A DNA stretch of 64,000 bases from Cepaea nemoralis (lineage: Eukaryota > Mollusca > Gastropoda > Stylommatophora > Helicidae): NCBI GenBank assembly GCA_014155875.1, contig JACEFZ010001379.1:487001-551000 (forward strand), written 5' to 3'. Shown piece by piece: positions 33,441-45,945 of the stretch. Within the stretch, counting starts at the first letter, position 1. The number at the start of each line of letters is the position of its first letter. The translations under genes were made by a program, and so were the position numbers. The notes under the pieces are model-generated. The model was not told where the DNA came from, did no database searches, and saw only the letters and a program-made list of their open reading frames with translations.

Positions 33441-35102
33441 GTTGCAAATATCCTCATCCAACAGTTGCAATTGATTTGTCTGAAAAGGAATGGCCACACA
33501 AACACACAATACTGTGACCGAACACCTCACAATCGCAAGATGATCTGTTATGACAGTGTCTTGATTCTGACTGGAATTTGACAACAACTAATATAAATTA
33601 AATATTCTTCATATATCTGCAAATATTCACATATAAACATTCTAATAACTTAGTCACTGAGTTTTGTCTTAGTTTGTCTTGTCCTGCCTGATCTGGTTTT
33701 GTCTGGATTTAGTTTATATTCTGGTGTTCTACTGTTTATCTACAGGTTGATTGTTGACAGCTACAAGCGACGGCAGTCAGTCACATCCAATCATGCGCCG
33801 CTATAACTCACTGTTCAGTACTATCGACATCCGCACGTGTTACTGTCAGGATTGGACAGATTATATCCAAGATAATGGTGATGTCTACCCGTACATGTTT
33901 TACTCTCCTAATAATGTTAACAGATATTTGACTTTATGGCCTACTATTTGCTATTCCCAGCTGCAGTCGGAATATTAATATGCACACAAGACCTCGTTTT
34001 TTTTGGTCTTTATCCGATAAGTCAAGCCACTAGATCAACTCTCCAAAAGTGTTGTATGATATTATTATGAAAGTGTTGTATGATATGATTGAAATCTAAT
34101 GAACCTGTTAAAGATATCGGGAGCAATTATGGATTTAAAACCCGGCAACTACGGACCTGAAGCAGAAACCGAAAGACCTAATCCAGACTGGTGATCGTGT
34201 GGGAAGGCGACCCCCTGTCCTCTCACGTGAACCGGCATGGCACATGATGATGACGCTAATAAAACAAAGGCACACAGGCTATGCTCAGTATGTGATGTAA
34301 GTCGTGATGCGAGAGAGAAGTATCATTCGCAGGACATGGCGGCACAAGACACGCTGCCAGTTAGAATGGTCAGCCATGTTAATGGTGCGGATTATTATCT
34401 GTAAGCCTCTAGAAAACGGCAAGTACGGTCATAGCACTGAAAACAGAACTGATACCGCACAATTGCCTTAGAGAAGTTTGGCTGTCAAAATTTGACCTGT
34501 GTTAACACATTTTCCTGGCCAAAAGTGAAATCTAGATAAACAATAGATGTAAAAATTGTTTCTAAAGTACCAGTTTCCGTATAAATTAAAATAATAATTG
34601 CTTAAATGACAGTAGTGTTCCATAGGCCAGTCGGTAGCAGGCGAGACTTACTACGGCTGTATGGAATGAAGATGGTTTCAGTACAAGGACTCGATAGCTC
34701 CTATCAACCTGTTGGTGAAATAGATGTTTACTGTAGTCTTCAGTTAAAACAAGAAACATTGGCGGGAAAGAAGTTGCTCACTCCAGTGTAAGAGTCTTCA
34801 CCTGGTTGCCTGGTAGCAATTTGTGTTATTGGACTACTTCTGGGGTATTAGGAAGTATTTCTTTTGATACAGGAATCCTTGCATGGCAGGAACAGATGCA
34901 GTGGACCTCCTCCTTCGTAAAGATGGCATTGGGCTGCCAAGAGTAGACGACTCAGCAACATTAAAACAGTCAATTGCAGGCAGGTGGTCGATCAGTGGAA
35001 GCTGCCGTTGTTGCGCCTATTGAGAAATGACAGCTGTGAGTACTTTGGATTATAATCAGTGGCACTATAGAAGGGTGCTATTGAGATGCAACTAAGGCAG
35101 GA
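33441..35102. other. Region 3' of the Zic stop codon; probable 3' UTR and flank
   Basis: The part next to 35103 should hold the Zic 3' UTR on the minus strand. I could not fix a polyadenylation site. A LINE-like end with GGCATGGCACATGATGATGA lies near 34230-34260. Nothing else is recognised. Confidence 0.45.
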
Positions 35103-35415
35103 TTATGTATACTGCAGTACCTGTGGGTGGTCCAGCGTGGAAATGTGCCCAAAGGATGCAAGAGCTGAATGGTCACTGGCAGCAGAAGGCATATATCCAC
35201 CGCCCTGACAAACATACCATTCACCGAGGCTAGCGGGATGGTGTGAATGTGGGTGGTGTGAGTGATGGGCAAGGAGAGGATTTGGGTGGTGGGGGAAGTG
35301 AGGCAGCGTGGCCGGAGATGATAGTAGATGCCCTGACGAGGAATGTACTGAAGTTATAGCTGAAGTTGGATGGGGCAACTGGGCTACTGCAGCCCTCGGT
35401 TGTTGTTGTTGTTGA

Positions 35416-35450
<35 letters not shown>

Positions 35451-35812
35451 TTGTAGCCGATTCGCCTGCTGTGGCTGCGGCTGCGGCTGTGATGGTATAT
35501 TCTGCTGCTGGGAACTAGCCGGCGATGCCACTGAAGGAGACGACGTCGTGGCCGGGCTGGGGGGATGGTTTGAAGACTCGCTTGACGGACTGTCTGCCTC
35601 GGTTTCGTACCCATCCTGAACCGGGGACGTCTTGCCGTGAACTTTCATATGCTTCCTAAGGGAACTAGGATGTGTGTACGACTTGTCACAACCTTTGACC
35701 TTGCAGTTATAGGGCTTGTCGCTTGTATGCACGTGCGAATGTTTCTTCCTGTCTGAACTGTTAGCGAATCTCCGGTCGCAGCCGTCGTATTCACATTTAA
35801 ATGGCTTCTCAC
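35103..35812 (-). CDS. zic: Zic/odd-paired transcription factor, coding exon 2 (zinc fingers 4-5, C-terminus)
   Basis: This exon supplies residues 292 (split Gly codon) to 527 of the predicted 527-residue protein. It opens at an acceptor CCCACCAG/GT and completes the HTGEKPFKC linker. Finger 4 uses C298, C303, H316 and H320; finger 5 uses C328, C333, H346 and H350. The finger 5 segment [15 protein letters not shown] is near-invariant in Zic proteins. The C-terminal half is low-complexity: Ser/Pro-rich, then about 20 residues of mostly Gln near residues 411-431, then His/Pro-rich, then EWYVCQGGG, which matches the conserved Zic C-terminal NEWYV motif. The stop is TAA at 35103-35105. The frame upstream of 35812 is intron and does not belong to the protein. 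Confidence 0.95.
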
Positions 35813-35884
35813 CTGGTGGGAGACAAATGGAAATAGAATCATTAACTGACATGTCACAATATTCATCTTCAGGGGTTAACACGG

Positions 35885-36345
35885 GCAGCGTTCAGCTTAA
35901 GAAGTTAGCACAGTTAGTTCAACTCAAAATAACACAAACAACGTTCAGTTCAATATAACACAGACATCATTCAGCTCAGGAAGTTAACGCAGACATCATT
36001 CAGTTCAGGAAGTTAACACAGACATTGTTCAGCTCAAAATAACACAGACATAATTCAGCTCAGGAAGTTAACACAGAGACCGCTCATCTCCAGGAGTTAA
36101 CACGGACAGCGGTGAGATAAAAATTTTAACGCAGACAGCATTCAATTCAAATTGTTAACGTATATAGTGTCCAGCTTTAACAGTTGACACAGAAAGGAGT
36201 TCGGGTCGATTAACTCAATCTCACGAGGTTAACAAAGACAGCGTTGAGCTCAAAAAGTTATCACTAACAGCATATCTCAAGATGTTAGCACAGGCAGCAT
36301 TCAGTTAAACGAGGCAACAAAGTGTTTAGCTTAAGAAGTGAATGC
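35885..36345. repeat. Degenerate 29-bp minisatellite beside the Zic acceptor
   Basis: Units of about 29 bp contain TTCAGCTCAGGAAGTTAACA and CAGACAT, with increasing divergence to the right. The array begins about 70 bp from exon 2. Confidence 0.85.
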
Positions 36346-36356
36346 AGACAAAGCAA

Positions 36357-36488
36357 ATGCGTCTGGCTCTGCCTCTTTCCCACTGTTATATCTTTCCACT
36401 CATCGTGATGTTGATCAGTGTCTTTCTTCTCATTACATGACCAAAGCATGATGTTTGTCTCTTTCTTATAGTTGTATATAATGTTCTA
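36357..36488 (-). mobile_element. LINE-B-type C-terminal fragment (left arm of a large inverted repeat)
   Basis: The minus strand encodes LYTTIRKRQTSCFGHVMRRK. The same sequence recurs in opposite orientation at 36984-37235. Confidence 0.78.
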
Positions 36489-36982
36489 CATGGTGTTAGA
36501 AAAGTCTCACTACACTTTGTATAAACAACACGTTTGATAAATGAAGTACATGACATCATCAAAAAATGTGCTCCACAGTCCATCGTGAAGCAATATGCAG
36601 AAAATGGCTGTCGTCTGCTTGAGCAATTCTATGGTGTTTCTTGAAATGAAATGTTTACAAAAATAACGTACATACAATTTAGGTACTGAAATAAGCCATC
36701 AGAATTAAAATTCAAAAAATAACAACAGACCTGTTGTAGAAGGTATTGACAATACGAAGAGACTTGTACAGTCATGTCTCGAAGTTTATCAAGACATTTC
36801 CAACACCTGTTCTAATGAAAACCTGACTGGTACATCCCAGCTTCCCCAAAACAGCGTTAGACCATAGCAGTAACTATTATAACTAATTTAAGGAACTTTA
36901 GCACAAATTTAATGACGTCATGTACTTAATTTTTCAAACTTGTTCTACATACAAAGTGTAGTGAGACTTTACAAACACCCTG
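36489..36982. mobile_element. Small DNA transposon/MITE with about 65-bp inverted termini
   Basis: The left end (GGTGTTAGAAAAGTCTCACT and ACACTTTGTA) is matched by the reverse complement of the right end (GGTGTTTGTAAAGTCTCACT and ACACTTTGTA), with similarity continuing through AAGTACATGACRTCAT. The interior of 494 bp includes KCAPQSIVKQYAENGC-like coding traces and many stops. The CAGGGTGT terminus and a TA at the left end hint at the Tc1/mariner superfamily, but this is not proven. Confidence 0.72.
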
Positions 36983-36983
36983 T

Positions 36984-37235
36984 TGAACATTATATACAGC
37001 TATAATAAAGAGACAAACATCATTCTTTGGTCATGTAATGAGAAGCGGGACACTGAAAAACACCGTGATGGCTAAAAAGATCAGTGGGAAAGAGGCAGCG
37101 GCAGACCGAAGGAAATGATGCTGGATGGACTGAGAACGTGGATGGAGGAATATCATCAGCTGACCCATGAATATGAAAACCAAGGAGCGAGACCTGTAAT
37201 AGACATGGACGCCCGCACCAGGTGGCAAGTCACAT
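36984..37235 (+). mobile_element. LINE-B-type C-terminal fragment (right arm)
   Basis: It reads IKRQTSFFGHVMRSGTL and then a region like GRPKEMMLDGLRTW with a GAT-type end (CACATGATGGTGATGA). It is the inverted partner of 36357-36488. Confidence 0.8.
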
Positions 37236-37259
37236 GATGGTGATGAGGGTAATTAATAA

Positions 37260-37330
37260 AGGCGCGTAGGTGTAGTGGTTAGGCCATTTTGCTGACATTG
37301 GCATGATCACAGTGGGATGAGCTGTCGATG
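37260..37330 (+). mobile_element. tRNA-like fragment
   Basis: A block GCGCGTAGGTGTAGTGGTTA resembles a tRNA 5' half with an A box. The B box is poor. Confidence 0.35.
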
Positions 37331-38344
37331 TCAGTCCTCAACGTTGGCTACGACAGGCCACCGATTTGTTGTGTACCCCGCCCTACAACATGGGATGGTT
37401 CTAACACTTTACATACCCACAACACGTTTCGGCTACGAGACTTCCCCCCCCCCCCCCCTCCCGTTTCTTCAAAATAATAACACAACATTTACATGCATAT
37501 ATATGCTACCTAGTTAAACAAAAACAGGTTATGTAAAATAAACTGTTTTGAAAAATATAACTAGTTAACAGCCATCAAAACATGGCGTCGTCGGCAAACG
37601 TGGCTCTCATTATTCTAGGGACCCGGAAATTAAATCTGTAGCGAATCGAGTGCGCATGCGTATATTTAATCACAAGCGATGAGAAAGCCCAAACGTTTGT
37701 GAGCCGTAATTACGTCATTTGGCCTTGGGTGAGCCTGGAGTGTAGACATCACGTGATCATCAGCCATTAAAACAACTAGCTGACAAATGGAAGGACGCAG
37801 CATTGGGCAAATGGTGTTCATAATTTTGTTCATAACGCGGGCGCACTCCTAATGCAGTCTTGTCGACATGATCAATGCTATATGCGCGTGTACCGCTTAA
37901 TTGAAGTAACGTGTATTTTGTTAGTGGCTTATCTGTTAGCTTTAAAACGCAGATTCACAGGTATTGATTGCCACTCACAGCAGTGGAGGAAATAAGTAAA
38001 GATTAGAACAGGGGTCTGCAACATTTTTTAAAATGGTGTTGTGCCGAAGTAATGCTACAATATCACTCAGCGTGGCAACTTAAGTCCACCATATTTCTAA
38101 TGATAAATTAAATTTTATAATGTATTTATGTTTCCGAAAATTAAATAATTGTTATATGCTATGTAGATTATTCAGTACTTCAATATAAATAGGAACAAGT
38201 AAACATTTGTTTTTGCAAAGTCCAAAAAGTTTGAAAAACAAAATTATGAAATAAATTAACGCGTAAATTAACATAAACACGTTATTGTTGTTTGCTTGCG
38301 TTCTCTAGCTTTGAACTGAAGCGTTGTTCACACACTTGTTGCTG
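37331..38344. other. No repeat recognised; includes a CpG-richer block in the Zic intron
   Basis: Between about 37565 and 37930 the sequence is richer in CpG than its surroundings and holds a palindromic ATCACGTGAT, a TTACGTCA (CRE-like) site and GCGCATGCG. No transposon signature was seen there. It could be regulatory, which is only inference. A poly-C run lies at about 37445-37459. Confidence 0.3.
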
Positions 38345-38590
38345 CTTCTAGTACACTGGACTGATGTTTGCTTGTGGGTTAGCTTTCCCTAGTACCATTC
38401 TCTGTCACCATCAGGCGAGCCCACTCCGACTTCTGAGGTACTTGTAATTTACGTCCATAAGTAAAAGACGAGAAGTCAACATTTTAATCCCAATTGACCG
38501 GTGTAGGAGTTGAACCCGCTACCTCGTCAACAGCATATGTTTAAGATGTTTAAGAATCAGCTCTCCTATCCATTCGTCAATGCTGCATTT
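38345..38590 (-). mobile_element. SINE1, reverse orientation
   Basis: It runs in reverse from AGTACACTGGACTGATG through GTGGGTTAGCTTTCCCTAG, GCGAGCCCACTCCGACTTCT and GACCGGTGTAGGAGTTGAAC to the tRNA-like head. Confidence 0.78.
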
Positions 38591-39790
38591 AAAAAAAAAA
38601 ATGTTTACTGCATTATTTTAATTTGAGTAACCAATGATTATTATTGATTTAAGTCATTATTCAATTAATGAGATCCTTGTCTTCTCTTCTTCTTGGTTAA
38701 CTGTTTAATATCGGGTGTGTAATTGGTCACTTTTAGCTTCACACAGATTTTGAATGCACAAATGTTAGTCGACATCTCAGTGAACTTAAAAAGCTTTTCC
38801 AGACGTCTTGAAGTTAGCATATACCAATTTTGTAAAGTCATTTGGTCGGTACGGTATTGCTTAACAATAAGAACAGTAGCAACAACTGTTGAGACAAGGT
38901 CAACGGACTGTACTGTAATGTAAATACGACAGTCGAGAGAAATACAGAGTTGATGCTGAGAGTGGTAGGGAGACGAAAGCCGAACTTTGTCAAGGCCTCT
39001 CATTGTTGCTACCCACTCACTCAGTTTGTTTGCGTCATGTCGTGAAGGGATGTTAAAACAGGGGCAGATTTAAAAGAATTATATGCTTCTACATAATTGA
39101 CAATTCAGTTTCGTTAATGAGATCACATACTGTATATCCATTGACTGTGTGTGCCGCAATTGCACGCGTGCCTAGGGTGCCGATGCCTGCAATAAGTGGT
39201 ACACTAGAATACATATTTTTAGATATAGTGGCCATATCAAGATTTGAACATATTACCTACAAATAACTGGAAGCATGAAGATAACACCTATTGGGAAAGA
39301 TCACATTTATGTAATCTGAATAGGCGTTGACATACCACCCCATTCTATAAGTATGTCATTTAGGGGAGACTAAAGAGAAGCAACTTTGTATAATCTTCAA
39401 AAGGAAAGCCCAGAATGCATCCTACATAATCTATGATGAAGCCAAGGGTTTTATAAGCAGCACTTACGGAAACAATTGGGAATCAAAGCACCCAGGTCAT
39501 GCGAAAAATGATGCTTATTACGGACACTGGACCGAAGTGAACAAGTGGTAGTCTTCAGCATTTGCACAGGTCATAAGCAAGCTGAACCACCATTTGTTGA
39601 AGAAACTGAAGACAGACGGTTCTGGTGATTGTGATTGTTGAAATGGTAATGTGGCTGCTGAATATTTGCTTCAACAATGTTAAAAATATGAATAACATAA
39701 ATAATTTCAGGGCACACTCTATGGGATTTACCAAAATCCTTAAGTTGACTGCTACTTTCTTTAAATACATTCAGGTTGAATTCTTATGGT
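38591..39790. other. No recognisable feature
   Basis: Intron sequence with no transposon end that I recognise and no exon expected. Confidence 0.5.
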
Positions 39791-39794
39791 GTAC

Positions 39795-40265
<471 letters not shown>

Positions 40266-41030
40266 ACTATTACTACTACTACAATTGCTTTTGATGCTGC
40301 TATTACTACTAATATTCCTACAACCACACCAGCATCACAACTACCACTACAGAATTAATATACCTACTACTGCTACTACCACCATCAGCACCATAACTAC
40401 CACTGCAGAAACAAGAAGATAAGTGATATTCATGTTATGAAATCCGTCACTCTGTTATCAGTCACGGTTGTTGAGGCAGCATCAAGTGTCATGATAGCGC
40501 ACGAGAGAGTACACCACAGTTCTAATTTCCCGATAGATCTGTTTGCGCTGCTAGCCAGATTTTTAACACTTGTTAATTTGGAACTAATTAAGAGGCAAGT
40601 TACTATGTCAGTTGGGAAAAGGTTGTTTATTTGTGCTTTTCGTGTCAAGTTTGTTATATCTGTAATGGGAGATACAAACAAGAACCTTCGAATTGTCAAG
40701 TACAGACGAGCAGGCATAGGGAAATAAACAGAAAGACAGTCTTGCGAATGGAGACATCGAAATGTAGACATACGGACAAGTAGTAGGTCGAATAATACAC
40801 AGGTTGGAAGAAGACGATAGCGCCTCGCTGCAGGAACAACAGATACACATATCGCAAGACTGACATTGAACGATATACCGACATAAAGACAAAAATAGAC
40901 ATACTGAAAAATAGACAAACACAAAGTTAGACAAACTGAAAGATAGATAGACCTAAGGAGAGACAAACCACAAGAAAGACAAAACGACAGATGCAGACAG
41001 AACGATAAACAGATCGAAAGATACACAGAA
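40266..41030. other. No gene; degenerate ACC/ACT and GACA/TAGA simple sequence
   Basis: Trinucleotide remnants continue to about 40420 and a degenerate AGACA-rich stretch runs from about 40830 to 41030. Confidence 0.5.
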
Positions 41031-41034
41031 TATT

Positions 41035-41108
41035 ATATCTCTCATCTCATCTCATCTGGTTCCTATGTACCTTGCGGTGTCTAGGTGAAGTATAAACAGC
41101 GAGGGAGT
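41035..41108 (-). mobile_element. LINE-H 3' end with (TGAGA)n tail
   Basis: The reverse complement reads GCTGTTTATACTTCACCT, a GGTGTCnAGG-like segment, then GATGAGATGAGATGAGAG. It matches 58218-58312. Confidence 0.65.
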
Positions 41109-41390
41109 GCCCTCCTCTCTGTCCCGTCCTATTATTCTCTCCTTTCCCTCTGTCTCGTCCTATTATTATTTCCTCTCTCTCAGTCCTGTCCTATTATTCT
41201 TTCACTTCTCTCTGTCCCGTCCTATTATTCTTTCCCTTCTCTTTGTGCCATCCCACCATTCTTTCCCTTCTCTCTATCCCATCCTACCATTCTTTTCCTT
41301 CTCTCTGCCCCATCCCATCATTCCCCTCTCTCTATACCGCCCCACCATTCTCTTCCTTCTCTTTATTACGGAACTCCATTCCTGTGTACA
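41109..41390. repeat. 31-bp pyrimidine-rich minisatellite, about 9 copies
   Basis: The unit is near CCTATTATTCTTTCCCTTCT plus CTCTGTCCCGT. Divergence increases to the right. Confidence 0.88.
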
Positions 41391-41789
41391 CAACTGGAAC
41401 AATATATATTATTATGATAATTGATATTACAAAATCATATGCCAAACTGCCCTTTTCCGGAAGCCACGGCGATTGATGTAATTATCATGAGACTATCTGT
41501 TTGACACCAAAAAAAAAACCGCACAGCACAGAATAATATTCATCATTCTGGAATATGCATTATGTTTTATCAGATGTGTGCAATTGACATTGCCAGAACA
41601 AGAAAAAGAGAAGGGTGGGCATAAATTGCGTTTGATGAAATGAAGAACATTGTATGGAGTAAATCTTTATTCTATGAAAACAACAAAAGAGGTCTAACTC
41701 AAAACAATATGTTCCCTTCGTGGACAACTAAGTCTGTGGCGTCTGTATTGACAGTATCACCTCTTTTGTCCCAAACAACGCATCATGTG

Positions 41790-42036
41790 TGATTGGCTGT
41801 TCCTTGTCACGTGTACTTGGTTGTTCCATATTGGTGCCAGATCAACGCAGCATCCATGATTGACTTTTCGGGATGTGTTCCAGTCAAGGTGGTATGTATG
41901 ATTGGTTATTTGTGTACAACCATTGTGCCATTTGATTGGATATTCGTCACGTATACCAATCTATACGTCATTTGTGATTGGATATTCATGATGTTTTCTA
42001 ATCACCATCGTATGTGTTACTGGCTATTTGCCATAT
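41790..42036. repeat. Degenerate repeat with TGATTGG(A/T)TATT motifs
   Basis: About five loosely spaced units share TGTGATTGGATATT-like cores at roughly 40-55-bp spacing. Confidence 0.45.
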
Positions 42037-43790
42037 TGGTATGAGCACATACAGGTATGAGAACATACAGGGAGGAGAACATATAGGTATAAGCACATAC
42101 GGGTATGAGAACATATAGGTATGAGAACATACTGGTATGAGCACATATAGGTAAGAGAACATATAGGTATGACACATATAGGTATGAGAACATATAGGTA
42201 TGAGAACATATAGGTATGAGAACACATAGGTAAGAGAACATATAGGTATGAGAACATACAGGTATGAGAACATATAGGTAAGAGAACATATAGGTATGAG
42301 CACATATAGGTATGAGAACATATAGGTAGGAGAACATATAGGTATGAGAACACATAGGTAAGAGAACATATAGGTATGAGCACATATAGGTATGAGAACA
42401 TATAGGTATGAGAACACATAGGTAAGAGAACATATAGGTATGAGAACATACAGGTATGAGAACATATAGGTAAGAGAACATATAGGTATGAGAACACATA
42501 GGTAAGAGAACCTATAGGTATGAGAACATACAGGTATGAGAACATATAGGTAAGAGAACATATAGGTATGAGAACATATAGGTATGAGAACATATAGGTA
42601 TGAGAACACATAGGTAAGAGAACATATAGGTATGAGCACATATAGGTATGAGAACATATAGATAAGAGAACATATAGGTATGAGAACATATAGGTAAGAG
42701 AACATATAGGTATGAGAACATATAGGTATGAGAACATATAGGTATGAGCACATATAGGTATGAGAACATATAGGTATGAGAACATATAGGTATGAGAACA
42801 CATAGGTAAGAGAACATACAGGTATGAGCACATATAGGTATGAGAACATATAGGTAAGAGAACATATAGGTATGAGCACATATAGGTATGAGAACATATA
42901 GGTAAGAGAACATATAGGTATGAGAACACATAGGTAAGAGAACATATAGGTATGAGAACATACAGGTATGAGAACATATAGGTAAGAGAACATATAGGTA
43001 TGAGAACACATAGGTAAGAGAACATATAGGTATGAGAACATACAGGTATGAGAACATATAGGTAAGAGAACATATAGGTATGAGAACATATAGGTATGAG
43101 AACATATAGGTATGAGAACACATAGGTAAGAGAACATATAGGTATGAGCACATATAGGTATGAGAACATATAGATAAGAGAACATATAGGTATGAGAACG
43201 TATAGGTATGAGAACATACAGGTATGAGAACATATAGGTAAGAGAACATTTAGGTATGAGAACATATAGGTATGAGAACATATAGGTATGAGCACATATA
43301 GGTATGAGAACATATAGGTATGAGAACATATAGGTATGAGAACACATAGGTAAGAGAACATACAGTGATGAGCACATATAGGTATGAGAACATATAGGGT
43401 AAGAGAACATATAGTATGAGCCCATATAGGTATGAGAACATATAGGTAAGAGAACATATAGGTATGAGAACACACAGGTAAAAGAACATATAGGTATGAG
43501 AACATACAGGTATGAGAACATATAGGTAAGAGAACATATAGGTATGAGAACATATAGGTAAGAGCACATATAGGTGTGAAAACATACAGGTATGAGAACA
43601 TACAGGCATGAGAACATACAGGTATGAGAACATATAGGTATGAGAACAAATAGGTATGAGAACATATAGGTATGAGAACATATAGATATGAAAACATACA
43701 GGTATGCGAACATACAGGTATGAGAACATACAGGCATGAGAACATACAGATATGAGAACATTTAGGTATGAGAACATACAGATATGAGAG
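42037..43790. repeat. 16-bp satellite, about 110 copies
   Basis: The unit is GGTATGAGAACATATA with recurrent variants (AAGAG for ATGAG, GCACAT for AACAT, ACACATA, ACATACA). The variants occur in repeated runs, for example the ACACATA unit is nearly always followed by an AAGAG unit, so there is a higher-order structure. As 16 is not a multiple of 3 and the minus strand lacks stops, three overlapping minus frames of up to about 600 codons each read the same 16-residue repeat; they are not genes. Confidence 0.97.
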
Positions 43791-43799
43791 TTGGACTCT

Positions 43800-44190
43800 C
43801 ATTGCAGAAACACAACGATGGGTCAAGGCATTTGAGTACAACCTTTTTTGTTAAAATTCTGCTCATATGATATTGGGGAGCACAAAACGAATGACTATGT
43901 TAGAAGCACAGTAAGTACGCATACATATGCAGGCCACCAAAAAGCGCTTATGCCAGTAGTGACACGTCGACAGCTTGCCTTGGGCGTCATGTCACACAAG
44001 TCGACGACACTCTCTGAATGCTAACCCAACTAGGGAACAGTTGGGTTCAAACCACGAAGTGGAAGGTAGAGACTATCCTCAAGGATAACATTAAAGAGTG
44101 GACAGGATGAAACATTTCCTGTCTTGTCCGCGATGCTGGAGTCTGAGAGCGGTGGACGGACACTCATAGCCACCAACGTCCGGGTTTAAC
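43800..44190. other. No recognisable feature
   Basis: Intron sequence between the satellite and the MITE. Nothing was recognised. Confidence 0.45.
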
Positions 44191-44193
44191 CAG

Positions 44194-44616
44194 CAGTGGC
44201 GGACTGGCTCTAAAACTATCGGTTGTCAGGACCTGACCAAATGGACATTAACATTTGTTAGGGAGTCTCCGGGGCGAAGTAGTCAAGCCGTCTGCCTCTC
44301 ACTCAGAAGGTTGTGGATTCGATTCTCAGCTACGTCATTCGGTTCAAATTGCATTTCTCCCGGAGACTCCTGGGGGTCGTCGCTGAAGCTACGGAGTTCG
44401 TGCTTTGTGTGACCCTTTCGGCAGGCCACCCTGTGGAGAGAGACCGAGCCGTATGGGATTAACCCCGGGGAAATGAAGTCGATCCTCTCGACTTTTAAGG
44501 CGACTTTTAAAACATTTGTTAACATATCGTCTAATGTTTAAGGGGCCCACATCATCAGGGGCCCAAGGGTCTCACTTGCCATCGGGCAAGTTGATGCCCT
44601 AGTCAGTCCGCCACTG
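44194..44616. mobile_element. MITE with CAGTGGCGGACTG inverted ends, split by a SINE
   Basis: The left end CAGTGGCGGACTGGCT is matched in reverse at the right end (AGTCAGTCCGCCACTG). Without the nested SINE it is about 160 bp. The terminus style suits the hAT superfamily, but I could not read a clean 8-bp duplication. Confidence 0.65.
44261..44510 (+). mobile_element. tRNA-derived SINE nested in the MITE, 11-bp target-site duplication
   Basis: The 250-bp element is flanked by AACATTTGTTA at 44250-44260 and 44511-44521. The head has GTAGTCAAGCCGTCTGCCTC and a B box GTGGATTCGATTCTC. The 3' part ends CTCTCGACTTTTAAGGCGAC. A related 3' half lies at 45945-46090. Confidence 0.88.
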
Positions 44617-45580
44617 GTAACGGAGATGAGTTGATGATGAAGGTAAAAACGCAGTTCCCACCGACTATAATGTTGTAGTGGTGACCAACACATGCCCCAC
44701 TCCTAGGTTTAGTGTATTTGTTAAAGCCACCCCATCCAGCTACTCATTTTCTTGCCTCGTCTACAGTGAACCAAAGAGAATCCTTCAAATGCAATAGTAC
44801 TCATCAGAACTGTCTCCAAACCAATGAAGAATACAGTACCCTAGCTGTAGCGAGGAAACAATGTGACACGACCTGGCCCGTATTGTCGGACCTACTGTGG
44901 GGATTGATGTTGGGAACTCGGTTACCAGATGCAGGTGAGACAAGTCAGATTGGGGAGAATCGTTAGACCATAGGCTCCAACTCAGTCACGAAATTATGGC
45001 ACGAGACCTGCAAACCAAACAACTGTGACTAGCGGGTATTGTATCTACGAACCGCACCTGAACTTGCAGGCAAGACCATCTTCTTTAGTCAAATGGAGAA
45101 CTCATCAAGTCAACTGTTTAGCCGCACTTGTTCTGTTAACGACTGTGTCCGATGGGCTGATCATGCCCACAGCATCAACTCAATATCTACAAAGCTGGTT
45201 CAAATCCAGAACAACCCCGGTAGTAAACAAACACATCATTAATGGAAATTCAATTTTCACCATTATCCCAAATAAGCTAGTTCAATAGCCAGGTTTGAGT
45301 TTTATCTGCTGAGTATTTTCGCATTATAAACCAACTGAGTTTAAAAACGAAATACAACAGCGGTCGTTAAATTCCACTCAAGGCATAATGTGGCATTGTG
45401 TCCAGCAGGGCACACGTTTTAAAGTGCGGTACAAATAACATCAAGTGTGCTGTAAGCATGGCGGCATCCGGTTAATTCTGATGATGAGAAATGTGAGAGC
45501 AGTTGTCATGTAGAATATTAGCTGGTAGAACATTTCTTGTGGAACTAATAATGTACCTAAAATATACAGTCATCACCAAC
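44617..45580. other. No recognisable feature
   Basis: Intron sequence. No transposon termini, RNA gene or minisatellite was seen. Confidence 0.45.
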
Positions 45581-45582
45581 AT

Positions 45583-45945
45583 CACGTGCCATGCCGACGG
45601 AGTAGGCGTTCATGTTCCACCACAAATCTCCGTCCTCTGTGTTCTGGATCAACTCTGCTGATGGTATTCCTCCATGCCCCCGTCTCAATCCGTGCAGCTC
45701 TATTCTCTTGTTGTACTTTGCCTCTTCCGCCATTGATCTTTCTAGTCATCACCATGTTTTCTTTTGCTTCTCTTCTCATTACATGACCAAAGAATGCCGT
45801 TTATCATCTTCTTATTGTTGTATCTAATGTTCTTCCTTCATTGACCTTTTCCAGTCAATTGTTGTTATAGTTAGTATGTCACTGCTCGACATTCCAGCAT
45901 TCATCTCAGAAACCACATCTTCGTCGCTCAAGCCACGAATGCTCT
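45583..45945 (-). mobile_element. LINE-B 3' fragment, reverse orientation
   Basis: It covers the end of LINE-B: GGCATGGCACGTGATG tail, the WRNTISRVDPEHRG-like region, VMRREAKENMVMT and the WFLRRM thumb piece. Indels break the frame. Confidence 0.85.

Noticed and set aside
33751..33978. A 75-codon frame as a small gene
   Set aside because: No recognisable domain, start context or splice signals.
35813..35882. N-terminal extension of the frame containing Zic exon 2
   Set aside because: These 23 codons lie upstream of a clear splice acceptor and carry no Zic similarity; they are intron.
41998..43841. Open frames of 587 and 605 codons on the minus strand
   Set aside because: They are three-frame readings of a stop-free 16-bp satellite; the same 16-residue repeat appears in every frame and lies inside the Zic intron.
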